NCBI RefSeq assembly: GCF_900090195.1
Contig: NZ_LT607803.1
Location: 3,348,001 to 3,412,000, forward strand
Origin: Variovorax sp. HW608
GTDB taxonomy: Bacteria > Pseudomonadota > Gammaproteobacteria > Burkholderiales > Burkholderiaceae_C
Length of the DNA stretch: 64,000 nt
Direction: 5' to 3'
Position 1 is the first letter of the stretch; every line of letters starts with the position of its first letter. Below the pieces are notes generated by a model. That model was not told the origin of the DNA. It worked only from the letters and a program-made list of their open reading frames with translations, and made no database searches. Shown here in pieces: positions 17,279-26,216 of the stretch. Position numbers and translations under genes: made by a program.

Positions 17279-17794
17279 TTAGGCGGCACCGCGATAACGC
17301 TCCCATGCCCAGCCTACGAGGGTGGCAACTAACAACGGATACGCATTGAAGGGAAATGGCTCTGACAGTGCTGTTAGCGCTTGCCCCATGAGTAGACGTA
17401 TCGCGACCACCAGGAACAACGCGCCGGCAACCACACCAACGATGCGAATCCAGAGCGACGCAACTCTCGGCGCGCTCAGCAAGAACAGCGATGCAGCCCA
17501 AAGGCCAGCTCCTGCCCCGAACACGGGACCACTAGCCGCAAGATCCATTGCAGCGCTGGACAAGACTAGCGTCTGGCCGACCACGTACACCAGAAAGCCG
17601 GCGGCGACTACGTCGTTACCTTTGCGAAAGTGGTGAATCACCAGAAGCGCGGCAGCAACGACTAGCGTGATGCCATCGAGGCCCCAGAGCACCCCGCGAA
17701 CTGGGACAGAGGGCGTGAACGCCCCGGCCATACCCAGAACGGAACCCACGACGAGGCCGCCGGACGCAATAAGTCGCGACGTTCGCTCAGACAT
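17279..17794 (-). CDS. Small multi-pass membrane protein of unknown function
   Basis: This 171-residue protein has about six hydrophobic segments (near residues 10-27, 32-52, 62-82, 88-104, 112-132 and 148-165) and no catalytic motif that I recognise. Its codon use and base composition look less GC-biased than its neighbours, which suggests transfer. A GGAGG-like site (CAAGGAGGTATCA on the minus strand) precedes the ATG at 17794. It lies between a bidirectional terminator and a 180-bp gap in which I see no further gene. Confidence 0.7.
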   Translation of the reverse strand: MSERTSRLIASGGLVVGSVLGMAGAFTPSVPVRGVLWGLDGITLVVAAALLVIHHFRKGNDVVAAGFLVYVVGQTLVLSSAAMDLAASGPVFGAGAGLWAASLFLLSAPRVASLWIRIVGVVAGALFLVVAIRLLMGQALTALSEPFPFNAYPLLVATLVGWAWERYRGAA

Positions 17795-17974
17795 TGATAC
17801 CTCCTTGACCCGAGTTCAGGAGGCTGGATGCTGCCACCGTGGCCGGACCCGTACCACCCCGCAAAACCCGGCGTCTTGTCGCCTTGCCACCACTGCGCGC
17901 GGTCAGTAACCCGTTATCGCCTCCCCGGCAAGATGGGGCCGCGAGACGCTTACTCTTTTTTGGCTGCGCGGCGC

Positions 17975-18496
17975 TCAGCGCGAGGCCGCCGGGCTCGTCA
18001 CGTAGCCGAAGCGGGCCGGCAGATCGGCCGCGCGGACGTCCTCGGGCACCCACCGGCCCTGCTCGACCGCCTCCGACGCCAGGCCGACGTCCAGCGTGTG
18101 CACGAGGCCGAGGCCGATCGACGCGAGGAGGTACAGCTTGCCGTCCTCGTCGAGCAGGCAGGCCGAGGGCTCGACGGGCTCGCCCGCGTGCGAGCGCACC
18201 GACAGGTCCTCGGCGACGCGCCAGATCCACGGCGTCGCTTCGAGCTCGACATAGACGCGCTGCGGCCCGTTCTGGAAGAACCACTGGCCCTGCCCGTCGC
18301 GCTCGTAGTTGCGCTGGATGAATTCGATCAGCTTCTCGTGCCGGACCATCGAGCCCTTCGACGCCGCGAAGGGGCCGGCGGCCTGCGTGGGCGCATCGCG
18401 CAGATACCAGTTGCCGCGCGCATCGAGGCCGAGCCAGCCGTAGCAATGCGGCACGTTCGGCCACTTGGCCAGGGCCTGTCTGACGATGTCGTCCAT
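17975..18496 (-). CDS. Conserved betaproteobacterial protein of unknown function
   Basis: This 173-residue soluble protein starts MDDIVRQALAKWPNVPHCYG. The WPNVP-CYGWLGLDARG opening and the later GQWFFQNGPQRVYVELEATP are patterns I recall from an uncharacterised DUF family that is common in Burkholderiales and usually annotated only as a DUF. Start 18496 is chosen because the family begins here; an in-frame Met at 18547 adds a poor extension. No active-site signature is visible. It may be followed by the downstream yheT-like gene only in orientation: a dispersed GC-rich repeat separates them. Confidence 0.75.
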   Translation of the reverse strand: MDDIVRQALAKWPNVPHCYGWLGLDARGNWYLRDAPTQAAGPFAASKGSMVRHEKLIEFIQRNYERDGQGQWFFQNGPQRVYVELEATPWIWRVAEDLSVRSHAGEPVEPSACLLDEDGKLYLLASIGLGLVHTLDVGLASEAVEQGRWVPEDVRAADLPARFGYVTSPAASR

Positions 18497-18511
18497 GGCG
18501 CGGTATTTTGC

Positions 18512-18612
18512 TCGCCCCCAGGCTTGCTCGCTGCGCGTAGCCGCCAACCCCCGACCGGGGGCAACACCAGCGGCCCGGCGAAGCCGGTTTCGCGGTGTTC
18601 TGCGGTGTTCTG
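18512..18612 (+). repeat. Dispersed GC-rich intergenic repeat, copy 1
   Basis: The core CAGCGGCCCGGCGAAGCCGG (18568-18587) and flanking GGGGGC...CACCAG match, with few differences, the reverse complement of the repeat at 36715-36812. It can fold because CCCCC and GGGGG stretches oppose each other. Such repeats are frequent between genes in Comamonadaceae. It fills the gap between two minus-strand genes and may act as an attenuator or terminator. Confidence 0.7.
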
Positions 18613-18620
18613 CGCTTCTC

Positions 18621-19583
18621 TTACTTATCCGCGAGCCAGGCTATGACTCGTTCGGGCATGCCGCGCACATGGCCGGGCGGAAAGCCGAGCGGAAAGCCGA
18701 CATGGCCGCCGTGGGCCGGCTGCCAGAGCGTGACATGGCGGCCGACCTCGCCCGGCCGCGGCAGGCTGGCGGCGGGCACGAAGGGATCGTTGACCGCATT
18801 CACGACCAGCGCCGGGATCTCGATCCGGTGCAGGTGCGGCTTGGCCGAGCCGCGGCGCCAGTAGTCGTCGGCATCGCGAAAGCCGTGCAGCGGCGCGGTG
18901 AAGACGTCGTCGAAGTCGTGCAGGTCGCGCGCCGCGAGGAGCGCATCGCGGTCGAAGAGGCCCGGGTGCTGCGCCAGCTTGGCGAGCGCCTTGGGCTTCA
19001 TGGTCGAGAGGAACATCGGCGTGTAGACCAGCCGGTTGAAGCCCTGCCCGATCGCGGTGCCACCGGCCGCCAAGTCGAGCGGCGCGCAGATCGAGGCCAC
19101 CGCGCGCACGCGCTTGGAAGCCTCGCTGCCCGACTCTTCCGCCCAGCGCATGAGCGCATTGCCGCCGAGCGAGACGCCCACCGCGCGGATGGCCTCGCGG
19201 CCCTCGTGCAGGCGCGCGAGGATCCAGTCGATCTCCTCGAAATCGCCCGAGTGGTAGGCGCGCGGCGCGAGGTTGATCTCGCCGCTGCAGCCGCGGAAAT
19301 GCGGCACCGCGTAGTCCCAGCCGCGCTCCAGCGCGAAGGCCGCGAAGGCCTCGGCGTAGTGGCTGCGCGACGAGCCTTCGAGCCCATGGAAGAGCACCAG
19401 CAGCGGCCGCGGGCCCGGGCCCTTGGCTTCGAGGAAATCGACGTCGATGAAGTCGCCGTCCGGCGCGGTCCAGCGTTCGCGCCGGTACGGCGGCAGCGGC
19501 GCCATCACGCGCCGGCCGTACAGGGCGGCCCAGATAGTCTGGAGGTTGCCGCCGGGCAACCAGCGCGGTGCGACGTACTGCAT
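18621..19583 (-). CDS. YheT/EMB8-family alpha/beta hydrolase
   Basis: This 320-residue protein begins PRWLPGGNLQTIWAAL, the conserved opening of the YheT (UPF0017) family. It has the oxyanion-loop HGLEGSS, the nucleophile elbow GVSLGGNAL (Ser138), a catalytic Asp in NDPFVP and a His in AHGGHVGFP. The fold and triad are complete. The physiological substrate is unknown; esters or lipids are proposed for homologues. Its ATG shares one base with the TGA of the upstream SnoaL-like gene, indicating coupled translation. Confidence 0.9.
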   Translation of the reverse strand: MQYVAPRWLPGGNLQTIWAALYGRRVMAPLPPYRRERWTAPDGDFIDVDFLEAKGPGPRPLLVLFHGLEGSSRSHYAEAFAAFALERGWDYAVPHFRGCSGEINLAPRAYHSGDFEEIDWILARLHEGREAIRAVGVSLGGNALMRWAEESGSEASKRVRAVASICAPLDLAAGGTAIGQGFNRLVYTPMFLSTMKPKALAKLAQHPGLFDRDALLAARDLHDFDDVFTAPLHGFRDADDYWRRGSAKPHLHRIEIPALVVNAVNDPFVPAASLPRPGEVGRHVTLWQPAHGGHVGFPLGFPPGHVRGMPERVIAWLADK

Positions 19584-20038
19584 CAATGAAGGGTCTGCGG
19601 CGTCTCGGCGACGTCGCCCGGCTCCTGTGCGCTGCCCGGGCTCGCATGGTGCGCGACCATGCGCCATCCCTGGGCGGTCTTGTGATAGACGTTGGTGGCG
19701 AGCACGAAGCCGTGCTTGTGCCCGTCGGGGGTCAGCACCTCGATGCGTTCGAGCACGTTGTGCACGGCGCTCGCGAGCGATTCGACCTTGCGCACGCGCG
19801 CGGGCGTGGCGTGGATCGCGCCGCCGTTGCCGAACATGTGCTCGAAGGCGGCGCGGATCGCGTCGGCGCCCACCAGCCGCGGGCCGCCGGGATGGACGCA
19901 GAAGATCTCGTCCTCGTCGGCCCAGCAATCCATCAGCGCGTCGACGTCGCCGCGTTGCAGAGCCTCGTAGAAAGCCGCCTCGACGTCGTCGGCGGTGCCG
20001 CCGACGGTGGCGGCGCGGAGTCTGGTTTTGGTGGACAT
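19583..20038 (-). CDS. SnoaL/NTF2-like fold protein
   Basis: This 151-residue protein has the alpha+beta cone pattern of the SnoaL-like/DUF4440 group: VEAAFYEALQRGDVDALMDCWADEDEIFCVHPGG, then a return strand FVLATNVYHKTAQGWRMVAHHASP. The product is cytoplasmic. Homologues include small isomerases, lyases and proteins of unknown role, so no reaction is assigned. It overlaps the yheT-like gene by one base. The start at 20038 is followed by the family region within about 20 residues. Confidence 0.85.
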   Translation of the reverse strand: MSTKTRLRAATVGGTADDVEAAFYEALQRGDVDALMDCWADEDEIFCVHPGGPRLVGADAIRAAFEHMFGNGGAIHATPARVRKVESLASAVHNVLERIEVLTPDGHKHGFVLATNVYHKTAQGWRMVAHHASPGSAQEPGDVAETPQTLH

Positions 20039-20093
20039 GGGGTGATCTGCCGGGAGGGATCGATTTTGCCTCGGACGCGTGCCGGCGGGTGCT

Positions 20094-20849
20094 TCAGTGC
20101 GACTCCGCGATCCAGGCTTCGACGGTCTCGCGCACATCGCCCTGGGCCGCGCGCCAGACCGTCTCGGGCGCCATCACGCGCGCGCCGGGGGGCGCCAGGC
20201 GCAGCGCGACGTCGACCAGCTCGGCGACCTTGGAGGCGCGCACCGGCTGCTCGCTCGCCGGCACCATGAAGCGCGCGATCGAGAGCATCCAGTCGGCGAG
20301 CCGCTGGGCCGGGTTCGCCTGCCGCGGCTTGGCCGGCTTCTGCGCCGAGCGCACGAGGATCACGCGCTCGAAGCCCTCGGCCACCACGGCCTGCTCGTCG
20401 AGCGAAGCGAGGCCGCGCTTGAGCGCCTCGGGCAGCCGCCCCTGCGCATGCGGCTGGACGATCGCGAGCGACTCGACGCCGCTTGCGCGCAGCCAGCGGG
20501 CCAGCGCCGGCAACTGCTCGGGCGCGGGCGTCCAGAGGGCGCGTTCGCGGTCGTAGTAGAGGCGCGGCGGCTCGAAGAGGATCAGCGCCGTGTCGGCTTC
20601 CACCAGCGGCCAATCGTCGATCGGCGCGTCAGGCGCGAGCACGGTCTCGACGCCGGCGATCCCTTCGCGGATCGGCTCGCGCACCAGCACGCGCGTGTGG
20701 TCGAAGCGGTGCCGGCCGGCCAGGCGCCGGACCAGCTCCTGGCCCAGCACGCCGGTGGCGCCGGCAATGAGGAGCGTGCCCGTGCCCGCATCCTGCTGCG
20801 CCGGGCCTCGCCGGCCCGCCTGCAGCGCATGGATGGGATCGACCGGCAT
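20094..20849 (-). CDS. NAD(P)-binding Rossmann-fold protein (atypical SDR-like)
   Basis: This 251-residue protein has one Rossmann motif, LLIAGATGVLGQELVRRL (residues about 26-43), typical of NAD(P)H-binding atypical short-chain dehydrogenases and nucleoside-sugar epimerase relatives. The later part (FERVILVRSAQKP, ARFMVPASEQPVRASKVAELV) resembles the bacterial NmrA/YwnB-like group, which often lacks the catalytic Tyr-Lys pair. An enzymatic or redox-sensing role is possible; no substrate is evident. It is divergent from the LemA gene across 42 bp. Confidence 0.8.
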   Translation of the reverse strand: MPVDPIHALQAGRRGPAQQDAGTGTLLIAGATGVLGQELVRRLAGRHRFDHTRVLVREPIREGIAGVETVLAPDAPIDDWPLVEADTALILFEPPRLYYDRERALWTPAPEQLPALARWLRASGVESLAIVQPHAQGRLPEALKRGLASLDEQAVVAEGFERVILVRSAQKPAKPRQANPAQRLADWMLSIARFMVPASEQPVRASKVAELVDVALRLAPPGARVMAPETVWRAAQGDVRETVEAWIAESH

Positions 20850-20891
20850 GGCGCTATGCTACCTTCGCCGAATTCACAACAAGGGACCTCG

Positions 20892-21491
20892 ATGATGATG
20901 AAACGCTGGCTGATGATCATCCTCGCCGCACTCGCCCTCTCGGGCTGCGGCTACAACGACTTCCAGCGACTCGACGAGGCCAGCAAGTCGGCCTGGAGCG
21001 AGGTGCTCAACCAGTACCAGCGCCGCGCCGACCTGGTGCCGAACATCGTGGCCACGGTCAAGGGCGAAGCCAACTTCGAGCAGGAAACGCTGACCCGGGT
21101 GATCGAGGCGCGCGCCAAGGCCACCTCGATCCAGGTGACGCCCGAGACGCTCAACAACCCCGAGGCCTTCAACAAGTTCCAGCAGGCGCAGGGCGAGCTG
21201 TCGAGCGCGCTGTCGCGGCTGATGGCGGTGTCGGAGCAATACCCCAACCTCAAGGCCAACCAGGCCTTCCGCGACCTGCGCGTGACGCTCGAAGGCACCG
21301 AGAACCGCATCACCGTGGCGCGCAACCGCTACATCCAGACGGTCCAGGAATACAACGTGCTCGCGCGCAGCTTCCCGACCAACCTGACGGCGAAGGTCTT
21401 CAACTACGAGCCCAAGCCCAACTTCTCGGTGCAGAACGAGGCCCAGATCTCGACGCCGCCCACGGTCGACTTCAGCGCGCCGAAGAAGTAA
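20892..21491 (+). CDS. lemA: LemA-family lipoprotein
   Basis: This 199-residue protein has a lipoprotein signal (LALSGCGYND, Cys at about 19) and the LemA helical bundle: LDEASKSAWSEVLNQYQRR, LVPNIVATVKGEANFE, LMAVSEQYPNLKAN, NRITVARNRYIQTVQEYN and the terminal NYEPKPNFSV. LemA proteins are exported or membrane-bound with unclear function and commonly pair with TPM-domain proteins, as here. Three in-frame ATGs (20892, 20895, 20898) offer starts; a weak AAGGGA site precedes the first. It forms an operon with the next two genes (19 and 2 bp gaps). Confidence 0.92.
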   Translation: MMMKRWLMIILAALALSGCGYNDFQRLDEASKSAWSEVLNQYQRRADLVPNIVATVKGEANFEQETLTRVIEARAKATSIQVTPETLNNPEAFNKFQQAQGELSSALSRLMAVSEQYPNLKANQAFRDLRVTLEGTENRITVARNRYIQTVQEYNVLARSFPTNLTAKVFNYEPKPNFSVQNEAQISTPPTVDFSAPKK

Positions 21492-21510
21492 GGCGACGCG
21501 GCGACTTGCG

Positions 21511-22467
21511 ATGTCGATGGTCCGCATCCGCTTTGCATTGACCGCACTGCTGCTGTTCGCGGCGGCGCTGCTGAGCGGGCATGCGCTGGCGCAGGGCCTG
21601 CTGCCGGTGCCGAAGCTCGATGCGCGCGTGATCGACCAGACCGGCACGCTCACCCCATCGGAGCGCGCCGCGCTCGAAGCCAAGCTGCAGGCCTTCGAGC
21701 AGCAGAAGGGCTCGCAGATCGTGATGCTGATGGTGCCGACCACCGCGCCCGAGGACATCGCGAGCTACGCCAACCGCGTCGGCAATACCTGGAAGATCGG
21801 GCGGCGCGAGGTCGGCGACGGCATCCTCGTGATCGTCGCCAAGAACGACCGCAAGATGCGCATCGAGGTCGCCAAGACGCTCGAAGGCGCGGTGCCCGAC
21901 CTCGCGGCGGCGCACATCATCGACGAGGCGATGAAGCCGCGCTTCCGCCAGAACGACTTCGCGGGCGGGCTCGATGCGGCGGCGGACCAGCTCATCGCGC
22001 GCGTCAAGGGCGAGGCGCTGCCGGAGGTCGATGCGCGCGGCGGCGACTTCGGCGGCGAGGGCCGCGGCGGCGGCGGCGGCGGCGGGTTCAACTTTCAGGA
22101 CCTCGCCGTGTTCTTCTTCATTGCCGTGATGGTCGGCGGGCCGATCCTGCGCCGCATCTTCGGCAAGATCCCGGGCTCGCTGGCGATGGGCGGGATCACC
22201 GGCTTCGTCGTGATGATGCTGACGTCGAGCATCGTGATCGCGGTGCTGGCGGGGCTGGCCGCGCTGCTGTTCACGCTGCTGTCGATGGCCTTCGGCGCCG
22301 GTCCGATGCGGCGCGGCGGCGGTCTCGGCGGTCTCGGCGGCGGCTGGGGCGCCGGACGTGGCGGTGGCGGCGGCTGGGGCGGCGGTGGTTCGTCCGGCGG
22401 CGGGGGCGGCTTCGGCTCGGGCGGCGGCGGCGACTTCGGCGGCGGCGGCGCCTCGGGGGACTGGTAG
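21511..22467 (+). CDS. Exported TPM-domain membrane protein (YgcG-like)
   Basis: This 318-residue protein has a signal peptide (ending SGHALAQ) and a periplasmic TPM domain (about residues 40-165: VIDQTGTLTPSERAALE, GSQIVMLMVPTT, GDGILVIVAKNDRK). After a Gly-rich linker come two membrane helices (about 197-215 and 230-265), and the C-terminus is extremely rich in Gly, Ser and Trp repeats (about 70 residues). TPM domains have been linked to phosphatase activity and photosystem repair in plants; in bacteria they accompany LemA. The Gly-rich tail is low complexity and its length probably varies between strains. Confidence 0.9.
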   Translation: MSMVRIRFALTALLLFAAALLSGHALAQGLLPVPKLDARVIDQTGTLTPSERAALEAKLQAFEQQKGSQIVMLMVPTTAPEDIASYANRVGNTWKIGRREVGDGILVIVAKNDRKMRIEVAKTLEGAVPDLAAAHIIDEAMKPRFRQNDFAGGLDAAADQLIARVKGEALPEVDARGGDFGGEGRGGGGGGGFNFQDLAVFFFIAVMVGGPILRRIFGKIPGSLAMGGITGFVVMMLTSSIVIAVLAGLAALLFTLLSMAFGAGPMRRGGGLGGLGGGWGAGRGGGGGWGGGGSSGGGGGFGSGGGGDFGGGGASGDW

Positions 22468-22469
22468 GC

Positions 22470-22988
22470 ATGGCAACGCTCACTTCACGCATCGCGCGCA
22501 TCTGGCGCCATCGCTGGGTCGACGAGGCCCATGTGCGGCGCGCGCTGCCGGCCGACGCGCTCAAGCGCCTGACGCAACGCGTCGGCGCGAGCGAGCGGCG
22601 GCACAGCGGCGAGATCCGCATCTGCGTCGAGGCCGGGCTGCCGATGTCCTACCTGTGGCGCGATGCGACGGCACGCGAGCGGGCGATCATGATGTTCAGC
22701 AAGCTGCGCGTCTGGGACACGGCGAACAACAACGGCGTGCTGATCTACCTGCTCCTGGCCGACCATGCGATCGAGATCGTGGCCGATCGCGGCATCGACC
22801 TGCACGTGAACGACGCGGCCTGGGCCGCGACGGCCAGGCGCATGGGCGAGGCGTTCCGCGAAGGGCGCTTCGAGGACGGGCTCACGCAGGCGCTCGAAGA
22901 GGTCTCCGCGCTGCTGATCGAGCACTTTCCGCTCGCCGAGGGCGAGAAGGACAGCAACGAGCTGCCGGATGCGCCGGTGATCCTCTGA
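22470..22988 (+). CDS. Cytoplasmic TPM-domain protein
   Basis: This 172-residue protein has a TPM domain without signal peptide or membrane helix: SERRHSGEIRICVEAGLP, MFSKLRVWDTANNNGVLIYL and HAIEIVADRGIDLHV are the conserved strands. It follows the exported TPM gene by 2 bp and closes the LemA-TPM-TPM operon. The shared domain and close spacing suggest that the two TPM proteins act in one process at the envelope. The reaction is unknown. Confidence 0.88.
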   Translation: MATLTSRIARIWRHRWVDEAHVRRALPADALKRLTQRVGASERRHSGEIRICVEAGLPMSYLWRDATARERAIMMFSKLRVWDTANNNGVLIYLLLADHAIEIVADRGIDLHVNDAAWAATARRMGEAFREGRFEDGLTQALEEVSALLIEHFPLAEGEKDSNELPDAPVIL

Positions 22989-22997
22989 CCCGGGCCC

Positions 22998-24146
22998 TCA
23001 CCATGCGGTCCACTTGGCTTGGCTCTGCGCCGAGGCCACCGTGCGTTCGATGAAGCGCACGCCGCGCGCGCCGTCCTCCACCCGCGGATAGTCGGCCGCG
23101 AGCGGATCGGCGGCGACGCCGGCCAGCTTCGCGCGGATGTCCGCGATCACGCCGCCGTAGAGGTTGGCGAAGGCCTCGATGAAGCCTTCCGGATGCCCGC
23201 TCGGCAGCCGGCTCGCGCGCCGCGCCGATTCACACAGCCAGGGCGTGCCGCGCGTGAAAACGCGCCTGGGCCCGTCGTGCGGCAGATGCGTGAGCTCGCT
23301 CGGCCGCTCCTGCCGCCATTCGAGCGTGCCGAGCGCGCCGGAGACGCGCAGGCGCAGGTCGTTCTCGAGCCCGGCGTTGATCTGCGAAGCGACCAGCACG
23401 CCGCGCGCGCCGCCCTTGAACCGCAGCAACAGGCTGCCGTCGTCATCGAGCGGCCGGCCGGGCACGAAGGAACTCAGGTCGGCGCAGAGGCTTTCGATTT
23501 CCAGGCCGGTCACGGTGGCCACGAGGTTCTCGGCATGCGAGCCGATGTCGCCGATGGCACCGGCCGCGCCGCTTTGCGCCGGATCGCTGCGCCACGCGGC
23601 CTGCTTGTTGCCCGCGCCTTCGAGGCGCGTCGCGAGCCAGCCCTGGTTGTATTCGACGACGATCTTGCGGACTTCGCCGAGCTCGCCCGAGCGCACCATC
23701 TCGCGCGCCTGCCGCACCATCGGATAGCCGGTGTAGTTGTAGGTCACGCAAAAGACAGTGCCCTGGCGCGCGACCGCCTCCACCAGCGCATCGGCCTGTG
23801 CGCGCGTGTGCACCAGCGGCTTGTCGCACACCACGTGAAAGCCCGCGTCCACGAAGGCCTGCGCCACCGGGAAGTGCATGTGGTTGGGCGTGACGATCGA
23901 GACGAAGTCGATGCGCTCGTGCGCCGGCCGCTTCAGCTCGTCGTCGAGCAGGCTGCGCCAGTCGCCGTGGTTGCGGTCCTCGGCCAGGAACAGGTCGCGG
24001 CCCGAAGCCTTCGCCTTCTCCGGGCTCGAGGAAAGCGCCCCGGCCACCAGCTCGGCCTGCCCATCGAGCGCGATCGCCTTGCGGTGCACCGCACCGATGA
24101 AGGCATCGCGCCCGCCACCCACCATGGCGTAACGCAATTTAGTCAT
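22998..24146 (-). CDS. Gfo/Idh/MocA-family NAD(P)-dependent dehydrogenase
   Basis: This 382-residue protein has an N-terminal Rossmann domain ([36 protein letters not shown]) and the family signature CDKPL at about residue 125, whose Lys is catalytic. The C-terminal alpha/beta domain has [13 protein letters not shown]. It is the last gene of a sugar ABC operon (25 bp after the binding-protein gene), so it probably oxidises the imported sugar, sugar acid or polyol. The cofactor and substrate cannot be told from sequence. Confidence 0.9.
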   Translation of the reverse strand: MTKLRYAMVGGGRDAFIGAVHRKAIALDGQAELVAGALSSSPEKAKASGRDLFLAEDRNHGDWRSLLDDELKRPAHERIDFVSIVTPNHMHFPVAQAFVDAGFHVVCDKPLVHTRAQADALVEAVARQGTVFCVTYNYTGYPMVRQAREMVRSGELGEVRKIVVEYNQGWLATRLEGAGNKQAAWRSDPAQSGAAGAIGDIGSHAENLVATVTGLEIESLCADLSSFVPGRPLDDDGSLLLRFKGGARGVLVASQINAGLENDLRLRVSGALGTLEWRQERPSELTHLPHDGPRRVFTRGTPWLCESARRASRLPSGHPEGFIEAFANLYGGVIADIRAKLAGVAADPLAADYPRVEDGARGVRFIERTVASAQSQAKWTAW

Positions 24147-24171
24147 TTGGCTCGCCCCCCGGGGTTGGTCA

Positions 24172-25140
24172 TCAGAACGGCGAGTCCGGGTGGTAGAAGT
24201 CCTTGGCGTTTTCCTTGGTGATCAGGACCGAAGGAATGATCGTCGTCGCCGGCAGCTTCTCGCCCTTCAGCCGCGCTTCGGCCGTGAGCTTGATCGCGTC
24301 GTAGATGAACTTCGGCGAATAGCTCACGTCGGCATCGATGCGCTTGTCCTTGCCGTCGATGATGGTCTTGACCATGCCCTTGGCGCCCGCGCCGCCGAAG
24401 ATCACCTTGATGTCGTCGCGCTTGGCCTGCTCGATGGCCTTGAGCACGCCCACCGCCATGTCGTCGTCGGCGGCCCAGATCGCATCGATGTTCTTGAAGC
24501 GCGTCAGGTAGTCCTGCGTGACCTTGAAGGCGTCGTCGCGGTTCCAGTTGGCGTACTTGGCATCGAGCAGCTTGATGTCTGGGTAGTTCTTCATCACGCT
24601 GTTGAAGGCGTCCATGCGCTCGTTGTCGAGCGTGGTCGGGATGCCGCGCAGCGCCACGATGTTGCCCTTGCCGCCGAGCTTCTTCGCGAGGTATTCGGCC
24701 GGGATCTTGCCGAAGGCGGTGTTGTCGCCGGCGACGTAGGCGTCCTGCGCGCTGGTGTCGGTCAGGCCGCGGTCGACCACCGTCACGTAGATGCCCTTGG
24801 CCTTGACCTGCGCCACCGGCTTGGTGAGCGCCGCCGACTCGAACGGGAAGATCACGAGCGCGTTGATCTTGCTCACGGTCGAGAGGTCCTGCAGCTGGTT
24901 CGCCTGCTCGGGCGCATTGGCCGCGGTCTTGATCGTGATCTTCAGGTCCTTGTGCTCTTTCTCGAGGTCCTTCTTCGCCTGGTTGGCCCAGTAGTTGATG
25001 CCGCCCATGAAGCTGTGCGTCGCGGCCGGGATCGACACGCCCAGGTGCACCGGCTCCGCAGCCGCGAGGACGGGAAACGCGGCGAAGCTCGCCGCGGCAA
25101 CCGCACCGAGGACCATGCGACGGGAAATGGAAGTCTTCAT
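24172..25140 (-). CDS. Sugar ABC transporter periplasmic binding protein (RbsB type)
   Basis: This 322-residue protein has a signal peptide ([14 protein letters not shown]..., cleaved near LAAAE) and a class I periplasmic binding fold: [59 protein letters not shown] and [17 protein letters not shown]. Similar proteins bind ribose, xylose, erythritol or inositol. The Arg-Arg near the N-terminus is a loose Tat-like pattern but lacks the full consensus. Its gene lies 56 bp after the permease gene; a longer upstream frame is a shadow of that permease. Confidence 0.92.
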   Translation of the reverse strand: MKTSISRRMVLGAVAAASFAAFPVLAAAEPVHLGVSIPAATHSFMGGINYWANQAKKDLEKEHKDLKITIKTAANAPEQANQLQDLSTVSKINALVIFPFESAALTKPVAQVKAKGIYVTVVDRGLTDTSAQDAYVAGDNTAFGKIPAEYLAKKLGGKGNIVALRGIPTTLDNERMDAFNSVMKNYPDIKLLDAKYANWNRDDAFKVTQDYLTRFKNIDAIWAADDDMAVGVLKAIEQAKRDDIKVIFGGAGAKGMVKTIIDGKDKRIDADVSYSPKFIYDAIKLTAEARLKGEKLPATTIIPSVLITKENAKDFYHPDSPF

Positions 25141-25196
25141 GCTGCTTGTCTCCTTGGTTGATGATGAAACGGAACGGACGGGAAAGCGTTGTTGCG

Positions 25197-26216
25197 TCAT
25201 CGGCGGCCCCGCTGGAGGAACGCGACGACGATGATCACGAAGCCCTGCACCGCCGCGTTGAGGTAGACGCTGATGATGCTGGTGAGGTTCAGGATGTTGC
25301 TGATGACCGAGAGCAGGATTGCGCCGATCACCGTGCCGACGACGCTGCCCGATCCACCCTTGAGCGCGGTGCCGCCGACGATCACCGCAGCGATCGCTTC
25401 GAGCTCCCACAACAGGCCGGTGGTCGGCGACGCCGAGCCGAGCCGCGGCACGTAGAGCAGCGTCGCGATGCCGACGCAGACGCCGAGGAACACATAGGTC
25501 AGCACCTTCACGCCATCGACGCCGACCGCCGCGTAGCGCGCGACCTGCTCGTTCGAGCCGATGGCCTGCACGTAGCGCCCATAGGCCGTGCGGTTGAGGA
25601 TCAGCCCGCCGATCACCGCGACGACGAGGAAGACCCAGACCGGGATCGGCACGCCGAGCAGGCTCGCGTAGTAGACCGGCGCGTAGACATCCGACAGCTC
25701 GTTGTCGAGCGTGAGCGCGCCGCCGTTGGCGAAGTAGGTCAGGTAGGCGCGGAAGATGCCCAGCGTGCCGAGCGTGACGATGAAGGGCTCGATCCGTCCC
25801 TTGGTGATGAGCAGGCCGTGCGCGAGGCCGAACACCGCCCCGAGCGCCACGGCGAGCAGCGCGCCCAGCATCACCGCAAGCACCGGCGATCCGAGCAGCG
25901 GCCCGAGCGCGTTGATGAACATGATCACGCAGCCGGCGATCAGCGCCGCCATCGAGCCCACCGACAGGTCGATGCCGCCCGAGATGATCACGAAGCACAT
26001 GCCCACCGCGATGATGCCGATGAAGGCGGTGCGCGTGAGCACGTTCATCGCGTTGTCGAGCGTCGCGAAATCGCTGTTGAGCAGGGTGCCCGCGATGCAC
26101 AGCAGCACGAGGCCGATGACCGGCCCGAAGCCGTGCAGGCGCTCGGTCCAGCGCGGCCTGGCCTCGGCGCGGTGCTGCGCCTGCGCCTCAGTGCGGGGTG
26201 GCGGTTCCGGTGGCAT
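25197..26216 (-). CDS. Sugar ABC transporter permease (RbsC type)
   Basis: This 339-residue inner-membrane protein has about ten hydrophobic segments and the RbsC-family signatures [33 protein letters not shown] and [18 protein letters not shown]. It forms the translocation path with the ATPase encoded upstream, and its start lies 29 bp inside that gene. The N-terminal 30 residues are charged and cytoplasmic. It belongs to the same operon as the binding protein and dehydrogenase. Confidence 0.92.
   Translation of the reverse strand: MPPEPPPRTEAQAQHRAEARPRWTERLHGFGPVIGLVLLCIAGTLLNSDFATLDNAMNVLTRTAFIGIIAVGMCFVIISGGIDLSVGSMAALIAGCVIMFINALGPLLGSPVLAVMLGALLAVALGAVFGLAHGLLITKGRIEPFIVTLGTLGIFRAYLTYFANGGALTLDNELSDVYAPVYYASLLGVPIPVWVFLVVAVIGGLILNRTAYGRYVQAIGSNEQVARYAAVGVDGVKVLTYVFLGVCVGIATLLYVPRLGSASPTTGLLWELEAIAAVIVGGTALKGGSGSVVGTVIGAILLSVISNILNLTSIISVYLNAAVQGFVIIVVAFLQRGRR

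Noticed and set aside
24172..26100. 642-codon fusion of permease shadow and binding protein
   Set aside because: The binding protein has its own signal peptide starting at 25140. Upstream codons are the permease gene read out of frame.
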